Of a stretch of DNA of 64,000 bases, positions 32,041-42,379 are shown one piece after another. A program made the position numbers and the translations under genes. Source of the DNA: Megamerina dolium (Eukaryota; Arthropoda; Insecta; Diptera; Megamerinidae); the NCBI GenBank assembly GCA_963854835.1, contig OY978525.1, forward strand, positions 59,795,855-59,859,854. The letters are read 5' to 3'. A model generated the notes under the pieces. The model saw only the letters and a program-made list of their open reading frames with translations. It searched no databases and was not told the origin of the DNA. Position 1 is the stretch's first letter. Every line of letters starts with the position of its first letter.

Positions 32041-32289
32041 AGCATCCTCTTTTTGCCGGAGACTGAGGGCCGTGCTTCTAGAAGACTTTTCATAAATGTT
32101 ATATTCTAGGGATGAAATACTTCAGTGGTGTCCCATTGCCTTCTGAAGGGTTTTCGTTAATTTTCCGTCTTTATATTTCAGCCGCCTATAACAAAGCCTA
32201 CCTACTCTGTTTGCAGCTGCCAAATATTGGATCCGTCACTGTGAATTTGAGTAAAACTCTGTGTTTTTTTTTTTCAAAGTTATCCTTCT
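32041..32289. other. Short junction, no clear coding
   Basis: Probably the 5' leader of the non-LTR element at 30610-32040, meeting the truncated 3' end of SAP-gypsy copy 2. Confidence 0.35.
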
Positions 32290-33132
32290 TTGGCCTATAC
32301 ATCCCTCTGATATGGCGCAAATCACTACAAGTACAGTACTCTAAACTTTGCTCTTTTATTCCATGCACGTTGAATACGACACACTACGTCATTCATCTTT
32401 ACTATATTCTCATATGGTCCTTCCCAATGCGTCTGTAGTTTAGGAGACAGGCCTTTCTTTCGTTGTGGATTATGAAGCATTGCAAGCTCTCCTTCATAGA
32501 ACCCTTTTGAATTTGCTTTCAAGTCATACCTGGCCTTCATCGGTTATCATCTGCGACCGCTCTCTGATGAACTGATGTACTTCATCCAACTTTTCCCGCT
32601 TTTCGCTAGTATAGTTACCTTCGGCTGATCTCGTTGGTGTTGCGACTCCGAATTTTAAATCAGCTGGCATCAATGTTGCCGTGATGTTCGTGATGTTCGA
32701 TGGTAAAATCATAACTCTGCAGCCTTTCAATCCAGCGCGACAATTGTCCTTCTGGGTTTTTAAATTGTAATAACCACCTTAGCGCTGAGTGGTCAGTTCG
32801 TAGATAAAATGACTGACCGTACAAGTATTTATGGAAATACTTTACACATTCCAGTATTGCGAGCAACTCTCTTCGAGTGACACAGTAGTTTCTTTCTGGC
32901 TTCGACAGGATTTTACTGTAGTATGCTATTACTTTTTCTTGCCCATCTATGATCTGAGAGAGCACACCACCTATTCCATAGCCACTCGCATCTGTGTCCA
33001 ACACAAACTTTTGACCAGGTACTGGATACGCTAATACTGGTGCTGAACACAGTCTTTCTTTCAGTTGTTCGAATGCATTCTGTTGTTCCTCGCCCCACAC
33101 AAATGGTTTGTTCTTTCTTGTTAACTCATGCA
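32290..33132 (-). pseudogene. SAP-gypsy copy 2: RNase H fused to integrase C-terminus
   Basis: The frame from 33132 reads MHELTRKNKPFVWGEEQQN, then LDTDASGYGIGGVLSQI, TRRELLAILECVKYF and LRTDHSALRWLL, an intact RNase H. After LQSYDFTIEHHEHHGN the sequence jumps to LMPADLKFGVATPTRS and SEKREKLDEVHQFIRERSQ, the integrase C-terminal linker. After a shift come MKARYDLKANSKGFYEGEL and HWEGPYENIVKMNDVVCRIQ, a GPY/F module. The zinc-binding and catalytic domains of integrase are deleted. The same junction and the same frame error (ending TDEGQV) are in copy 3. Truncation near 32290 removes the 3' LTR. Confidence 0.85.
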
Positions 33133-33737
33133 TGTGTAGAGGTACTGCCTACTAATGTGTGTGTGAGTGTAGTGTATAGTGTGCTTGTTGCCTTGGATTT
33201 AACAGCAGTGCAACTCTGCTAATCTTTAGGCTAGCTTAGGCCAGCCGGAATGCGAATTGAAACGAGAAGTCTGATTTGAAGTCAAGTTAGCAATTGATTT
33301 TATTGAACACATGTAGTACTATTTATACTCAAATATGGGCAACTCGATTCCCAGAAATTGCAGACTAAGCAACAAATTGCACTAAGTAAAATGTAAAAAT
33401 GTAAACAAACAATTTCGTGAATCAAAGTGACTTTGATTCCAATAGTTGCTGATACAGCAGCAGCATGGATATCGACTTTGTATTGCATAACTAAAAAGAA
33501 CATTTGCTCAGCAAGCGTAAGTCATTGGCTTTGCTTGCAAATGTAAACAAATGTTCGCGTGGCCATTGGCTTTGCTTGCAAATGTAAACAAATGCTCGCT
33601 TACTAAGTGTAAGCGTGGATATGCAGTGTCATTATTTCATATTGCTTTGTGCATTGCTTTGTATGTTATTTAGTGCATTATTTTGTGTATCACTTTATGT
33701 AATACTTTGTGCATATATTGTTGCCTAGGTCACTACA
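33133..33737 (-). repeat. 412-like element 3' LTR
   Basis: About 604 bp (plus-strand start TGTAGAGGTACTGCC, end GGTCACTACA), nearly identical to 40069-40671 with one clear substitution (near 33553 against 40490). It contains two tandem units of CATTGGCTTTGCTTGCAAAT near 33520-33590. CATGCA flanks both outer ends of the element. Confidence 0.95.
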
Positions 33738-33764
33738 CCCTTGCCCTCAAGAAAAAATTATTTA
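33738..33764 (-). promoter_or_regulatory. 412-like polypurine tract
   Basis: On the minus strand TTGAGGGCAAGGG abuts the 3' LTR start (TGTAGTGACC), as needed for plus-strand priming. Confidence 0.7.
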
Positions 33765-33985
33765 TTTTCTTTGAGAAAATGGAATAATTTTTCCCGTATG
33801 GCGGTGGTTCTTGGAGTCGTTTTGCGTGGTTACATTTAAAAATTTTGTTATTTTTTTTTTTTTTTTTTTTTGTGCTTATTGTTAACATTATGTTGTTTAA
33901 TATATTTGTAATTATAGCTTATTGTAAAATGAACATATATAGTTTTTGATTTGTTATAATTATAAGTCTACTTAACTAACATGTT

Positions 33986-36920
33986 TTAGTCTAGTTTCGT
34001 ACCTAAAAATTTTTTTAATATATTATTATGAAATATTTTGTTTTTACCATTAATTTCTATAGTAGAATTTACTCCATTTGTGTCTATGATTTTGTATGGA
34101 CCGTGATATGGACTCTGGTTTTTCTTTTTGTTTTCATATTTTACATATACCAGGTCTCCTACTTTAAAGCTTGCTTTATTTACATTCTTGTCATATTCTA
34201 GTTTTCTTTTTCTTTTCACATTGTTTATTATTTTTCTGGCCATTTCTTGTGACCTTTTTATTCTTAATTTTAGCTCTTCGGCATAATTATCAATATTGTA
34301 GAAATGTTTATTTGTTTCTATTGTGTCATTTGGAAGTGCTGGTAGTTTACCAAAAACTAATTCGTATGGAGAGTAGTTTGTGTCAATGTGTGGTGTTGTG
34401 TTATAAGCAAAAGTGTAGTATTGTACCCATTTGTCCCATTCATAATCTTCCGCGAAGGTTAGAAGGTATTCATTAAGTGTCCTATGGTTTTTTTCTAAAG
34501 CGCCTATTGTTTGGTGATGGTAAGGGGTAGAAAATATTTGTTTGATATTTAGTAATTCACATATGTTGTGCATCAGTTCGTTTACGAACTCGGTGCCTCT
34601 GTCTGACTTTAGGGTTTTTATGGTTCCATATTTTAGGATTAACTGTTCAACTAATGTGGTCGCTATAGTTTTTGCTTCTTTATTAATGATTGGGTATGCA
34701 ACTACGTATTTTGACAAATCACATTGCATTGTTAATATGTATCTGTAACCGTTAGAAATGCGCAAAGGACCTACTGTGTCAATTGTTACTGTCTCAAAAG
34801 TTGTTGTTGGTGTATCTGTCACTACGAGTGGTTCTTTTGTGTGTTTTATTATTTTATTTTGCGTACATGCTGCGCAATTATTTATGAATTCTTTAACCAT
34901 TTGTCGCATGTTTTTCCAAATATATCTTTGTTTCAACTTCAATATTGTCTTTCTAATTCCTAAATGTCCTGCTGTATTAGAGGAGTGGAATTCATCAATT
35001 AATTTGTATTGTATTATGGTACTTTTTATTTGTACTGGAGCTTTATATATTAGTATTTTTATTGGCACGCTTTTATTCTTCTCGAGCTCATCGTATTTCT
35101 TTTTGAATGCATTCATTTCTATATTCTTTAATATATATTCTTGTTCACAAAGGGCTAGCTCCTTTATCTGTGAACTGTGCATTGAACTATGTAGTTTCTC
35201 CAACATTGAATCTAGTTTCAAAGGGTCATCGCTACAAGTCATTTGCACTTCATTATTTATAATTTTTACTGTAGTACTACTTTCTTTATCGATAATAATT
35301 TTCAATTTATATAAATTCTTAACGTCAATGAAGGATGTACATTCCCAAATATGAAGTTGATCAGGCTTCTTAGGAGATGTTTTTCCGTTCATGCGTTTCC
35401 CGGGTAATAAATTTTCATCTTTCTTATATGCATGCGTTATTTCATTATTCATTTGTGCGGCCTTGCTCCTTGTTAAAATGTTAATATATTTTTCTTTTGT
35501 TATTTCTGTTTCACTCGTGGGTATCATTGCTTTTAAAGTGTCGCTATCTATTTTGATGCGTGACAGTGCATCTGCGTTAGTGTTTATTTTGCCTTGTTTG
35601 TAGATTATTTCAAAGTCATAATCAGATAAGTCTACTCTGATTCTTGTCATTTTCGATGATGGGTTTTTGTGTGCGAATAATGAGACTAATGGTTTGTGGT
35701 CGGTTACGACAATAAATTTTTTTCCGTACAGGTATGTTCGGAATTGGTTTATGCCCCAATGAATAGCTAATAATTCTTTTTCAATTATAGGTTTATTGAT
35801 ATCGTGTTTTTGCAATGCTTTACTTGCATAGGCAATTGGTAGGTCATGTCCTATTTCACCTTGTGATAATATTGCTCCTAGAGCAAAGTCAGATGCGTCA
35901 GTAGTAAGTATAAAGGGTTTATCGAAATTAGGGTATTGTAAGATTGGTGGTTTAATTAATTTATCTTTTAATGTGCTGAATGCTTTTTCACATTCTTCTG
36001 ACCAAATGAAAGGTTGTCCCTTTTTTAATAGTGAGTTTAGACATTTTGCTATTGATGCAAAATCTGGTATAAATCGTCTGTAATAATTGCAAAATGCAAT
36101 GAATCTTCGTGTTTCATCTGCGTTTGTTGGTCTTGGGTAATTGCGTACTATCTCGCATTTGGTTGGGTCAGTTTTTACACCTTTGTCTGTAATTAGATGT
36201 CCTAGGTAAAGTACTTCTGGTTTCAGGAATTGGCATTTGCTTGCATTCAGTTTCAGATTGTATTTCTTTAGTTTTTCGAATACTTTTAAAAGATTTTGAT
36301 TGTGGTGCCGTATGGAACATCCAAAAACGATAATGTCGTCAACGTAGAGAAATGCTTCTGATTTTAAGCTAGAGAGTGCTATAGTTAGCATTCTTTGAAA
36401 ACTGTTAGAGGATATTTTTAATCCAAATGGTAGTCGTTTGAATTGATAATGACCGTCTTGGGTCGAAAAAGCTGTAACAGGTCTTGAGTCATTATCTAAT
36501 GGGATTTGGTGAAATGAACTTGTCATGTCTAATGTGGTGAAGTATTTTGCTCTTCCTAGCATATCTAGTATGTCTTCTAGTCGTGTTAATGTCAACCACT
36601 AATCGCCATTTTTTGTTGCCATTTTCACTTTTCTTTGGTACTAGAAGTAATGGTGAGTTGTAAGGGCTAACTGAAGGTTCAATAATGTCCTCTATCATGC
36701 CTTGTATTTGTTTCTCAATTTCTTCCTGTTGAGTATGTGGAAGTCTATAATTTTTTATGTATACTGGGGAGTTATCTGTCAAGTTTAGTTTTTGTGTATA
36801 AAATGTGTTGGTTGAAAGCTGTTCACCTTCTAAGTGAAATATTGATTGATATTTTCTAAATATGTCGTGTAATTCTGATTCCATATTTTTATCTAATTTT
36901 CCTAGGTTTAATTCCTTCAT
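33986..36920 (-). pseudogene. 412-like pol: RT, RNase H and integrase, with one RT deletion
   Basis: The first part (36920-36600) gives LHDIFRKYQSIFHLEGEQLS, IIEPSVSPYNSPLLLVPKK and KKWRLVVD. It should continue through Y-R-x-L-N and further codons to TLTRLEDILDMLG. About a dozen codons are missing and the frame changes there, near 36600. From 36595, 869 codons are open: YFTTLDMTSSFHQIPLD, FLYVDDIIVFG (catalytic pair), YLGHLITDKGV, RNase H with LTTDASDFALGAILSQ and VTDHKPLVSLF. Integrase follows with HLGIRKT, CAACTQN, TIDTVGPL, LKSDRGTEFVNEL and HQTIGALEKNHRTLNEY. Its C-terminus has FKVGDLVYVKYENKK and YHGPYKIID. Everything except the RT gap is well kept. The lineage fits 412/mdg1 by overall character. 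Confidence 0.9.
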
Positions 36921-36957
36921 TAATTTATTGAAACGTGTGTTGTTATAAATTTTTGTA

Positions 36958-37599
36958 TTATGTCATGATATTATAGTCTGCTAAATCTTCTGTGATAATT
37001 TTTATGTTTTTAATTTTTGATGTGTGGTTGTTTACGTTTATAATTTTGATGTGACAATTTCCCTTTGCAGGAGCTATTGAATTGGCTAGGAATACGCCCT
37101 GTTGTATTTCCTGATTTAATATGACGCTGTCTTGTTTTACGTTTAGGTTTATTGGGAATATCATTTCTGTTCTAGGTGGTATCTCGAAAGTGTCTTTTGG
37201 TTGAAATTTATTGTCTAGTGGTAATGTTGTTTCCCTATTATTAATTGTTGCTGTTAATGTAAATGTTTCATAATCAATTTTACACAAGTGATCTATTAGG
37301 AAGTCTCTTCCGAGTATTCCATCAGTGACAGTCGGAAAATCTTCTGTAACTAAGTGGAAGTTGATGCTAGTTTTATCTTTTCCTATATCAAAAGTTAAAA
37401 TAGCAGTTCCTATTGAAGTGATTTCGTCTTTAGTAATACCTGTCAATTTGTATTTGTTGTTACTGTCATATTCAAATTCGTTATTAAATGGATTTTTGCA
37501 AATAGAAATGTCGGCGCCAGTGTCTATTAGAAATGTCATGTGTGTTTTGAAATTTGTATTGTAGATTGTAATAAAATTTTTTAAATCTTTTGTAATCAA
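36958..37599 (-). CDS. 412-like aspartic protease region
   Basis: The 213-codon frame carries MTFLIDTGADISICKNPFNN with the DTGAD active site, TAILTFDIGKDKTSINFHLV of the flap region and VTDGILGRDFLIDHLCKIDY, the conserved I-L-G-R-D block. This order is that of a retroviral-type protease followed by a linker that precedes RT (PPRTEMIFPINLN, GVFLANSIAPAKGNCHI). It cuts Gag-Pol into mature proteins. It lies between gag (ends 37629) and pol (starts about 36920), and may be translated by frameshift or reinitiation. No internal damage is seen. Confidence 0.85.
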   Translation of the reverse strand: MITKDLKNFITIYNTNFKTHMTFLIDTGADISICKNPFNNEFEYDSNNKYKLTGITKDEITSIGTAILTFDIGKDKTSINFHLVTEDFPTVTDGILGRDFLIDHLCKIDYETFTLTATINNRETTLPLDNKFQPKDTFEIPPRTEMIFPINLNVKQDSVILNQEIQQGVFLANSIAPAKGNCHIKIINVNNHTSKIKNIKIITEDLADYNIMT

Positions 37600-37628
37600 G
37601 TAAATATTTTTTTGTACCCCGGAGGAAT

Positions 37629-38917
37629 TTAATTGTTGTCCTCCGGGTCGCCTACGTTTCCCTGAAGGTTAGTAACGTTTATTTGGCGACTGTTTCTGTT
37701 GTATTGTTGTACTTGTCTGTTATTTTTATTATATCTGTTGCCGTTATTGTAATTTCTATTATTGTTAGTGTTATTACGATAGTTGTTATTGTTTGCGGGT
37801 CTAAAGTTATGGCTGTTAGTATTGTTTGTGGGTCTAACGTTGTTCCGATTGTTATTGTAGTTATTGGGTCTGTTATTATTGTTTCTAAAATTGTTATTGT
37901 TAGCGTATCTCATTTGGGCATTATTGTTGTGGTTGAAATTATTACGGTTGCTGTACCTGTGGTTGTTAGAAATAAACATGACTCTTGAATTGTTGCCTTG
38001 ACTATTTTGTTCAAGTTCAAGAGCTAAATCTACTGCTGATTCGAAAGTTTTTGGTAGTGACGCGAATATTGTCTGTTTGTACTGTTCATTTATTCCATTT
38101 TTAAATACGGTTAGACTGTACTGTTCATTTAGTTGCGTAATTAAAGCTTTCTGTTCTGTGGTGGCACTATTGCCTATTTGTGATATTTGTAGTTTGTTAA
38201 GTTCTGCAGTTAGTGACAAAATGTTGTTCCTAAATGTTGTTATACTTTGGTTTCTCTGGTAAAGATTCGTTAGTTGGTTTTGTATCTGTGGGATAGTTTT
38301 TGTGGATTTATATCTTTTGAATCTTTTAAGTCTTGGAATGTGGTTGGTGTTTGGACAGAAGTTATATTAGTCCTTACTGTTTGGGTTAGTTTCACATATA
38401 TCACGTAGTCAATTAGTGCAGTTTTGCCTGCTTCAGTCAGACCATGATAAATGATTTCTACAATTTTAAGGAATGATTCTAATTCTTTGTAATTTCCCGA
38501 AAAGCTGGGAATAGCTTTGGTCGCTATTTCTAAGTGGAATTCGGACATTATGGATATCGGGTTTTCTACTTCAATTTTGCTTGATTCTTCTTTGTCGGTG
38601 TCAATAATGTAAATTATTGGTGTATCAATGTCGTGTGGTATAGTACTCTCCAATTCGTAATACGCAAGTATTTTTACTAACTTGTCCCTGTGTTGCCAAA
38701 ATATATCTAGGCAGGATTGTTTGTGTTCTGGTGTCAATCTATCTTTGTGTACGTTGATTGTACATCTAATGGTTTCAAGTGCCTCGAATAATGTCTGTAA
38801 ATGTTTTGTCAAAGTTTCTTGTTTTACTTTTGTGCTTTTATTTAAGCATTTGTAGCTTTTTATAAAATTTTCTTTTTCAGTCAACAAAATTTCCTGAATT
38901 TCCTCCCACTTCACCAT
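37629..38917 (-). pseudogene. 412-like gag, broken once; Asn/Arg-rich nucleocapsid without zinc knuckle
   Basis: The first frame (38917-38270) starts MVKWEEIQEILLTEKENFIK and holds the matrix-like part and the capsid entry (IATKAIPSFSGNYKELESFL, IVEIIYHGLTEAGKTALIDY). A frame change at about 38220-38290 separates it from the second (38219-37629), with LNKLQISQIG, QYKQTIFASLPKTFESAVDL and then about 100 residues dominated by Asn with Arg (NNNNRPNNYNNNRNN). No CCHC is present. A basic Asn/Arg-rich tail may replace it in RNA binding, as in 412/mdg1 relatives. The frame change prevents one continuous Gag. Confidence 0.8.
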
Positions 38918-38918
38918 T

Positions 38919-39167
38919 TTATATCTGTCTAACTTGGCTAATACTGCGTTTAAAAGCCTTTTTTATTTGTTTCACAATGTAGAATACTATAATTGAAACT
39001 GTCAATGCTAGGAGTATTATTTCTACATTATTGTTTGTATTTTCTGATTCTTTTATGTTTGCTGTTTTTATTGAGTCTTGGTTAGACTTGTTCTCAACAG
39101 ACTGACCAATCTCGTATCCAGCGAATATTAGTGAGGTGGCATTAAATATTTTCTTCCACCAACTCAT
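38919..39167 (-). CDS. Small single-pass membrane protein of the 412-like element
   Basis: 82 residues starting MSWWKKIFNATSLIFAGYEI, with a hydrophilic middle (SNQDSIKTANIKESENTNNN), a clear transmembrane stretch (IILLALTVSIIVFYIV, residues about 50-65) and a basic tail (KQIKKAFKRSISQVRQ). It sits one base upstream of the gag ATG frame, within the leader. I do not recognise the family. Topology suggests a short cytoplasmic basic end. It is not an envelope protein: it is too short, without ectodomain cysteines. Intact reading frame and tight packing against gag suggest a real accessory product. Confidence 0.6.
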   Translation of the reverse strand: MSWWKKIFNATSLIFAGYEIGQSVENKSNQDSIKTANIKESENTNNNVEIILLALTVSIIVFYIVKQIKKAFKRSISQVRQI

Positions 39168-39188
39168 ATTTAAAAATTTATTTATTAT

Positions 39189-39383
39189 TTATTTGTTTAT
39201 TGTATTTTTTTCTTTTATAATTTGTATTGCGGCCTGTGCCGTTGGACAAATGTATTGTTCATAAGGACCTCGTAATTTGAAGTTTTTACTATCATATAAT
39301 ATAATAATTTTTTTATTTTGTATCATGTAATTTAGTTTGTGCCCGATCCTTCTGCAATCACTGCAGTTTGAGGGCTCATGCAT
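39189..39383 (-). CDS. Small Cys-containing ORF of the 412-like element
   Basis: 64 residues: MHEPSNCSDCRRIGHKLNYM at the start with C-x2-C, then KKIIILYDSKNFKLRGPYEQ, YICPTAQAAIQIIKE. Cys at 7, 10 and near 46, with a His between, could bind a metal, but no known domain is recognised. It lies between the 169-residue ORF and the membrane ORF on the same strand, 22 bases from the latter. It may be translated from the long leader or a spliced RNA. Moderate support, from an intact frame in a recent element. Confidence 0.45.
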   Translation of the reverse strand: MHEPSNCSDCRRIGHKLNYMIQNKKIIILYDSKNFKLRGPYEQYICPTAQAAIQIIKEKNTINK

Positions 39384-39446
39384 TTTTTTTTTTTTTTTTA
39401 CTTAATCTACCTGATATATATTTGTTATATTCTAAATATTAATTTG

Positions 39447-39956
39447 TTATTTGGTGCATTTCTTGGAATGCACTGTAGTTTGTGGTGTGCTTCTCTGCTT
39501 ATTCTGGTGCTCTGTGCTGGTTCTGTGGGTTTGTGGTGTACTTCTTTGCTTATTCTGTTGCTCTGTGCTGGTTCTGTTGGTTTGTGGTGTGCTTCTTTGC
39601 TTATTCAATTCGCCGAGTATTCGCTTCTTCTCCTTGGTCGTGGTTGCCAGATTTAGTTGTGTGTATAATATAGCTTTTTCTTTCCTTCTCTGGAATGCCT
39701 TGCCTGCTCGTTTCTTCTTCGGCTTTGGTGGTAGTGTCGGCAGATGGTGCTGTCCCTTTTGTCGGTTTTTGTATTCTTGAATAGTGATGGCCCTCGGACC
39801 TTGGTTTAGTGGTCCAGGGATGTATGTTGGTCGTATAGTGACGTTGTGGGTCTCGACTGGAACATATGGTTCTATGTATGGTTCTGGACTGTAGATGGAT
39901 TTTTCGAAATCCTCCAGAAATTCATTTAACTGAATCCTATCTATTTCTGAGTTCAT
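39447..39956 (-). CDS. First ORF of the 412-like element, with three 17-residue tandem repeats
   Basis: 169 residues. The N-terminal part is acidic and Pro-rich (EFLEDFEKSIYSPEPYIEPY), followed by a basic middle (PPKPKKKRAGKAFQRRKEKA) that looks like a nuclear or nucleic-acid-binding signal. At the end (39480-39610) three units of NKQRSTPQTNRTSTEQQ occur with small changes, a 51-bp DNA repeat. It is the first ORF after the 5' LTR and primer site. No family is recognised. Repeat-driven length change is likely between copies. It could be a regulatory or RNA-binding accessory product. Confidence 0.55.
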   Translation of the reverse strand: MNSEIDRIQLNEFLEDFEKSIYSPEPYIEPYVPVETHNVTIRPTYIPGPLNQGPRAITIQEYKNRQKGQHHLPTLPPKPKKKRAGKAFQRRKEKAILYTQLNLATTTKEKKRILGELNKQRSTPQTNRTSTEQQNKQRSTPQTHRTSTEHQNKQRSTPQTTVHSKKCTK

Positions 39957-40049
39957 TTGGTACTCGAGAAAAAGGATTGTTGAATTTTAAAATTATAAAA
40001 AGTCGGTAGAAGAGCTGAACAATGGGTCAGGATCAGTGATCACAGGATC

Positions 40050-40068
40050 AGTGGTCGCAGGATCGCCA
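40050..40068 (-). promoter_or_regulatory. 412-like primer-binding site
   Basis: On the minus strand TGGCGATCCTGCGACCACT starts immediately after the 5' LTR end (CTACA). The matching tRNA was not determined. Confidence 0.75.
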
Positions 40069-40671
40069 TGTAGAGGTACTGCCTACTAATGTGTGTGTGA
40101 GTGTAGTGTATAGTGTGCTTGTTGCCTTGGATTTAACAGCAGTGCAACTCTGCTAATCTTTAGGCTAGCTTAGGCCAGCCGGAATGCGAATTGAAACGAG
40201 AAGTCTGATTTGAAGTCAAGTTAGCAATTGATTTTATTGAACACATGTAGTACTATTTATACTCAAATATGGGCAACTCGATTCCCAGAAATTGCAGACT
40301 AAGCAACAAATTGCACTAAGTAAAATGTAAAAATGTAAACAAACAATTTCGTGAATCAAAGTGACTTTGATTCCAATAGTTGCTGATACAGCAGCAGCAT
40401 GGATATCGACTTTGTATTGCATAACTAAAAAGAACATTTGCTCAGCAAGCGTAAGTCATTGGCTTTGCTTGCAAATGTAAACAAACGTTCGCGTGGCCAT
40501 TGGCTTTGCTTGCAAATGTAAACAAATGCTCGCTTACTAAGTGTAAGCGTGGATATGCAGTGTCATTATTTCATATTGCTTTGTGCATTGCTTTGTATGT
40601 TATTTAGTGCATTATTTTGTGTATCACTTTATGTAATACTTTGTGCATATATTGTTGCCTAGGTCACTACA
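40069..40671 (-). repeat. 412-like element 5' LTR
   Basis: About 603 bp, the partner of 33133-33737. The plus-strand ends are TGTAGAGG and CACTACA. The outer flank is CATGCATGG. Confidence 0.95.
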
Positions 40672-42067
40672 CATGCATGGCGATGTGTGCAAATCCAGGA
40701 ACAAATCGTCGATAGTAAGTACATAAGCCTAAGAAGCTTCTTAATTCGTGAAGATTTGATGGAATAAGCCATTCTTGTACTGCTGCTACTTTCTCCTCGT
40801 CGGTATGTACCCCTTTTGTTGTTACTTTATGACCAAGATATTTAACTTCTCGCCTGAAGAGTGAACACTTTTTCATATTCAGTTTAAGCCCTGCTGATTG
40901 TATACGCTCAAATACTTCTTTCAACTTTTCCAGGTGGTCGTTAAAAACTTTCTCATCACGATAGTGTCATCGAGGTACAGCAAACACGTTTTCAAGTGTA
41001 GTCCTCTGAGGACACGCTCCATCCAACTTTCGAAAGTAGCTGGCGTATTACATAAGCCAAATGTCATCACTGTGAATTACCGTAGACCATCGCCAATACT
41101 GAAAGCTGTTTTCTCTTTGTCCTCCTTAGCAAGTTCCACTTGCCAGTAGCCACTTTGCAGATCAAGAGTTGAGAACCACTTCGCACCAGATAGCGTGTCC
41201 AGAGTGTCATCGATTCTTGGCAGTGGATAGCTGTCTCTTTTCGTAATATCATTCAGCTTCTGTAATCCACACAGAATCGAGTACTTCCATCCTTCTTCTT
41301 TACCAGCATAACTGGTGAACTCCATGGACTCTCTGATGGTTCAATAACACCTTGTTTCTACATATCGGTAATCAGCTTAATGGCTTCGTCTCTTTTGGCC
41401 AATGGAACTCGTCGTGGTGTTTGACGAATTGGTCTAGAATCACCGGTGTCAATGTGATGCTTCACTATGGTTGTTCGTCCTCCAGTTTTCCATTTGAAGA
41501 AAAGATTGGACTATACTTCTCTAATAGTTGTAGAGCCTTTTCTTTTTGCTGGTTGGTAAGCACACCTGCCCATTCTTCCATCTGCGCTTTTAATTCCGCT
41601 CTATCAGTTCCTGATCTACCACTTTTTATCGACGAACCCTTTTCGCAGTCTACAACGGCAGTAACTTCCTGGCAATGATCAATCACTATTCCTTTCTTCA
41701 CAACTGTAGATGTATTAGTTGGATTTAATATTCGCACCGGTACCATTCCATTTTCAGTAGGTTCCACTAACGTCTTACCAAGTATGATGTTTTTATTCCT
41801 TGATTCTCTATCTGCTTCCACTACCCACAACTTGCCTGTCCCATCATCCACATTCATCTGTGCCCAAATCACCGCTTCCGATTTTGCTGGAACTTCTTGG
41901 CGTTGACATGCCAGTACTCGTTTGATGTTACCACTACGCTTGTAACCGATGTTCAGTGGTAGCTCGACATTTGCATAGCGTAGTATCCGTTGATTTAAAT
42001 CTAACGTAAATCCATTGTGAATCATAAAATCAACACCAATTATTACATCATCGATGATGTCGGCCAC
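40672..42067 (-). pseudogene. SAP-gypsy copy 2: protease tail, linker and RT
   Basis: The frame 42067-41465 is open: DVIIGVDFMIHNGFTLDLNQ (protease end), AVIWAQMNVDDGTGKLWVVE and NPTNTSTVVKKGIVIDHCQE (linker). RT then follows in broken frames: DSYPLPRIDDTLDTLSGAKW, FSTLDLQSGYWQVEL (41325-41077), IVMRKFLTTTWKS-like text where YIDD should be, and LKLNMKKCSLFRREVKYLGH with LHELRSFLGLCTYYRRFVPG (40924-40672). The RT is interrupted exactly at GFAHIA by the 412-like element, and resumes at 33132 with MHELTRKN. Copy 3 shows the uninterrupted order. Confidence 0.85.
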
Positions 42068-42379
42068 AATGAATTCATGTTCCCACGTACAATTTCAAAT
42101 AGATACTCGTTTCTTTATTTTACCCAGAATTTATGCATCCTCACCCGTTGCTGTACGCAATTTTATTCCCATTAAAGGCTCACACCTCTTTACCAAATCG
42201 CTCTTGATTATAGAATGTGATGCACCAGTATCCAGGGTTAACATGAATTCCATATTGTCCAGTTTTCCATCAATAGTCAAGCTGCTTGGCACACGCTGTA
42301 GTTGTGAAATGTGAATGATGGGGCAACCCACTGTTGGAGTGACTCGATATACTTTAACGATGGATATGTGTTAGTGGAG
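42068..42379 (-). pseudogene. SAP-gypsy copy 2: protease active-site part
   Basis: The reading GCPIIHISQLQRVPSSLTID, then MEFMLTLDTGASHSIIKSDL and GIKLRTATGEDA, is the aspartic protease with its DTGAS loop, kept complete here. A stop near 42130 separates it from the C-terminal half at 42067. The 5' side (42379) is interrupted by RTE copy B. The TATGTGTTAGTGGAG target duplication lies in the Gag-protease linker. Confidence 0.8.

Larger units (their letters stand above)
33133..40671 (-). mobile_element. 412/mdg1-like Ty3/gypsy element, nearly complete
   Basis: Two near-identical LTRs, a primer site, a purine tract, three small ORFs, gag, protease and pol lie in normal order on the minus strand. 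It is inserted into the RT-RNase H junction of SAP-gypsy copy 2. CATGCA at 33127-33132 and 40672-40677 is the candidate target duplication. Near-identical LTRs imply a recent insertion. The gag frameshift and RT deletion make it defective. Confidence 0.9.

Noticed and set aside
34171..35603. Plus-strand ORFs of 60-198 codons
   Set aside because: They are antisense shadows of the 412-like pol and gag on the minus strand.
38919..39167. An envelope gene of the 412-like element
   Set aside because: Only 82 residues, one membrane segment, no ectodomain, and located before gag.
39378..39780. Hydrophobic Leu/Cys-rich plus-strand ORFs
   Set aside because: They are antisense to the 17-residue repeats of the 169-residue minus-strand ORF.
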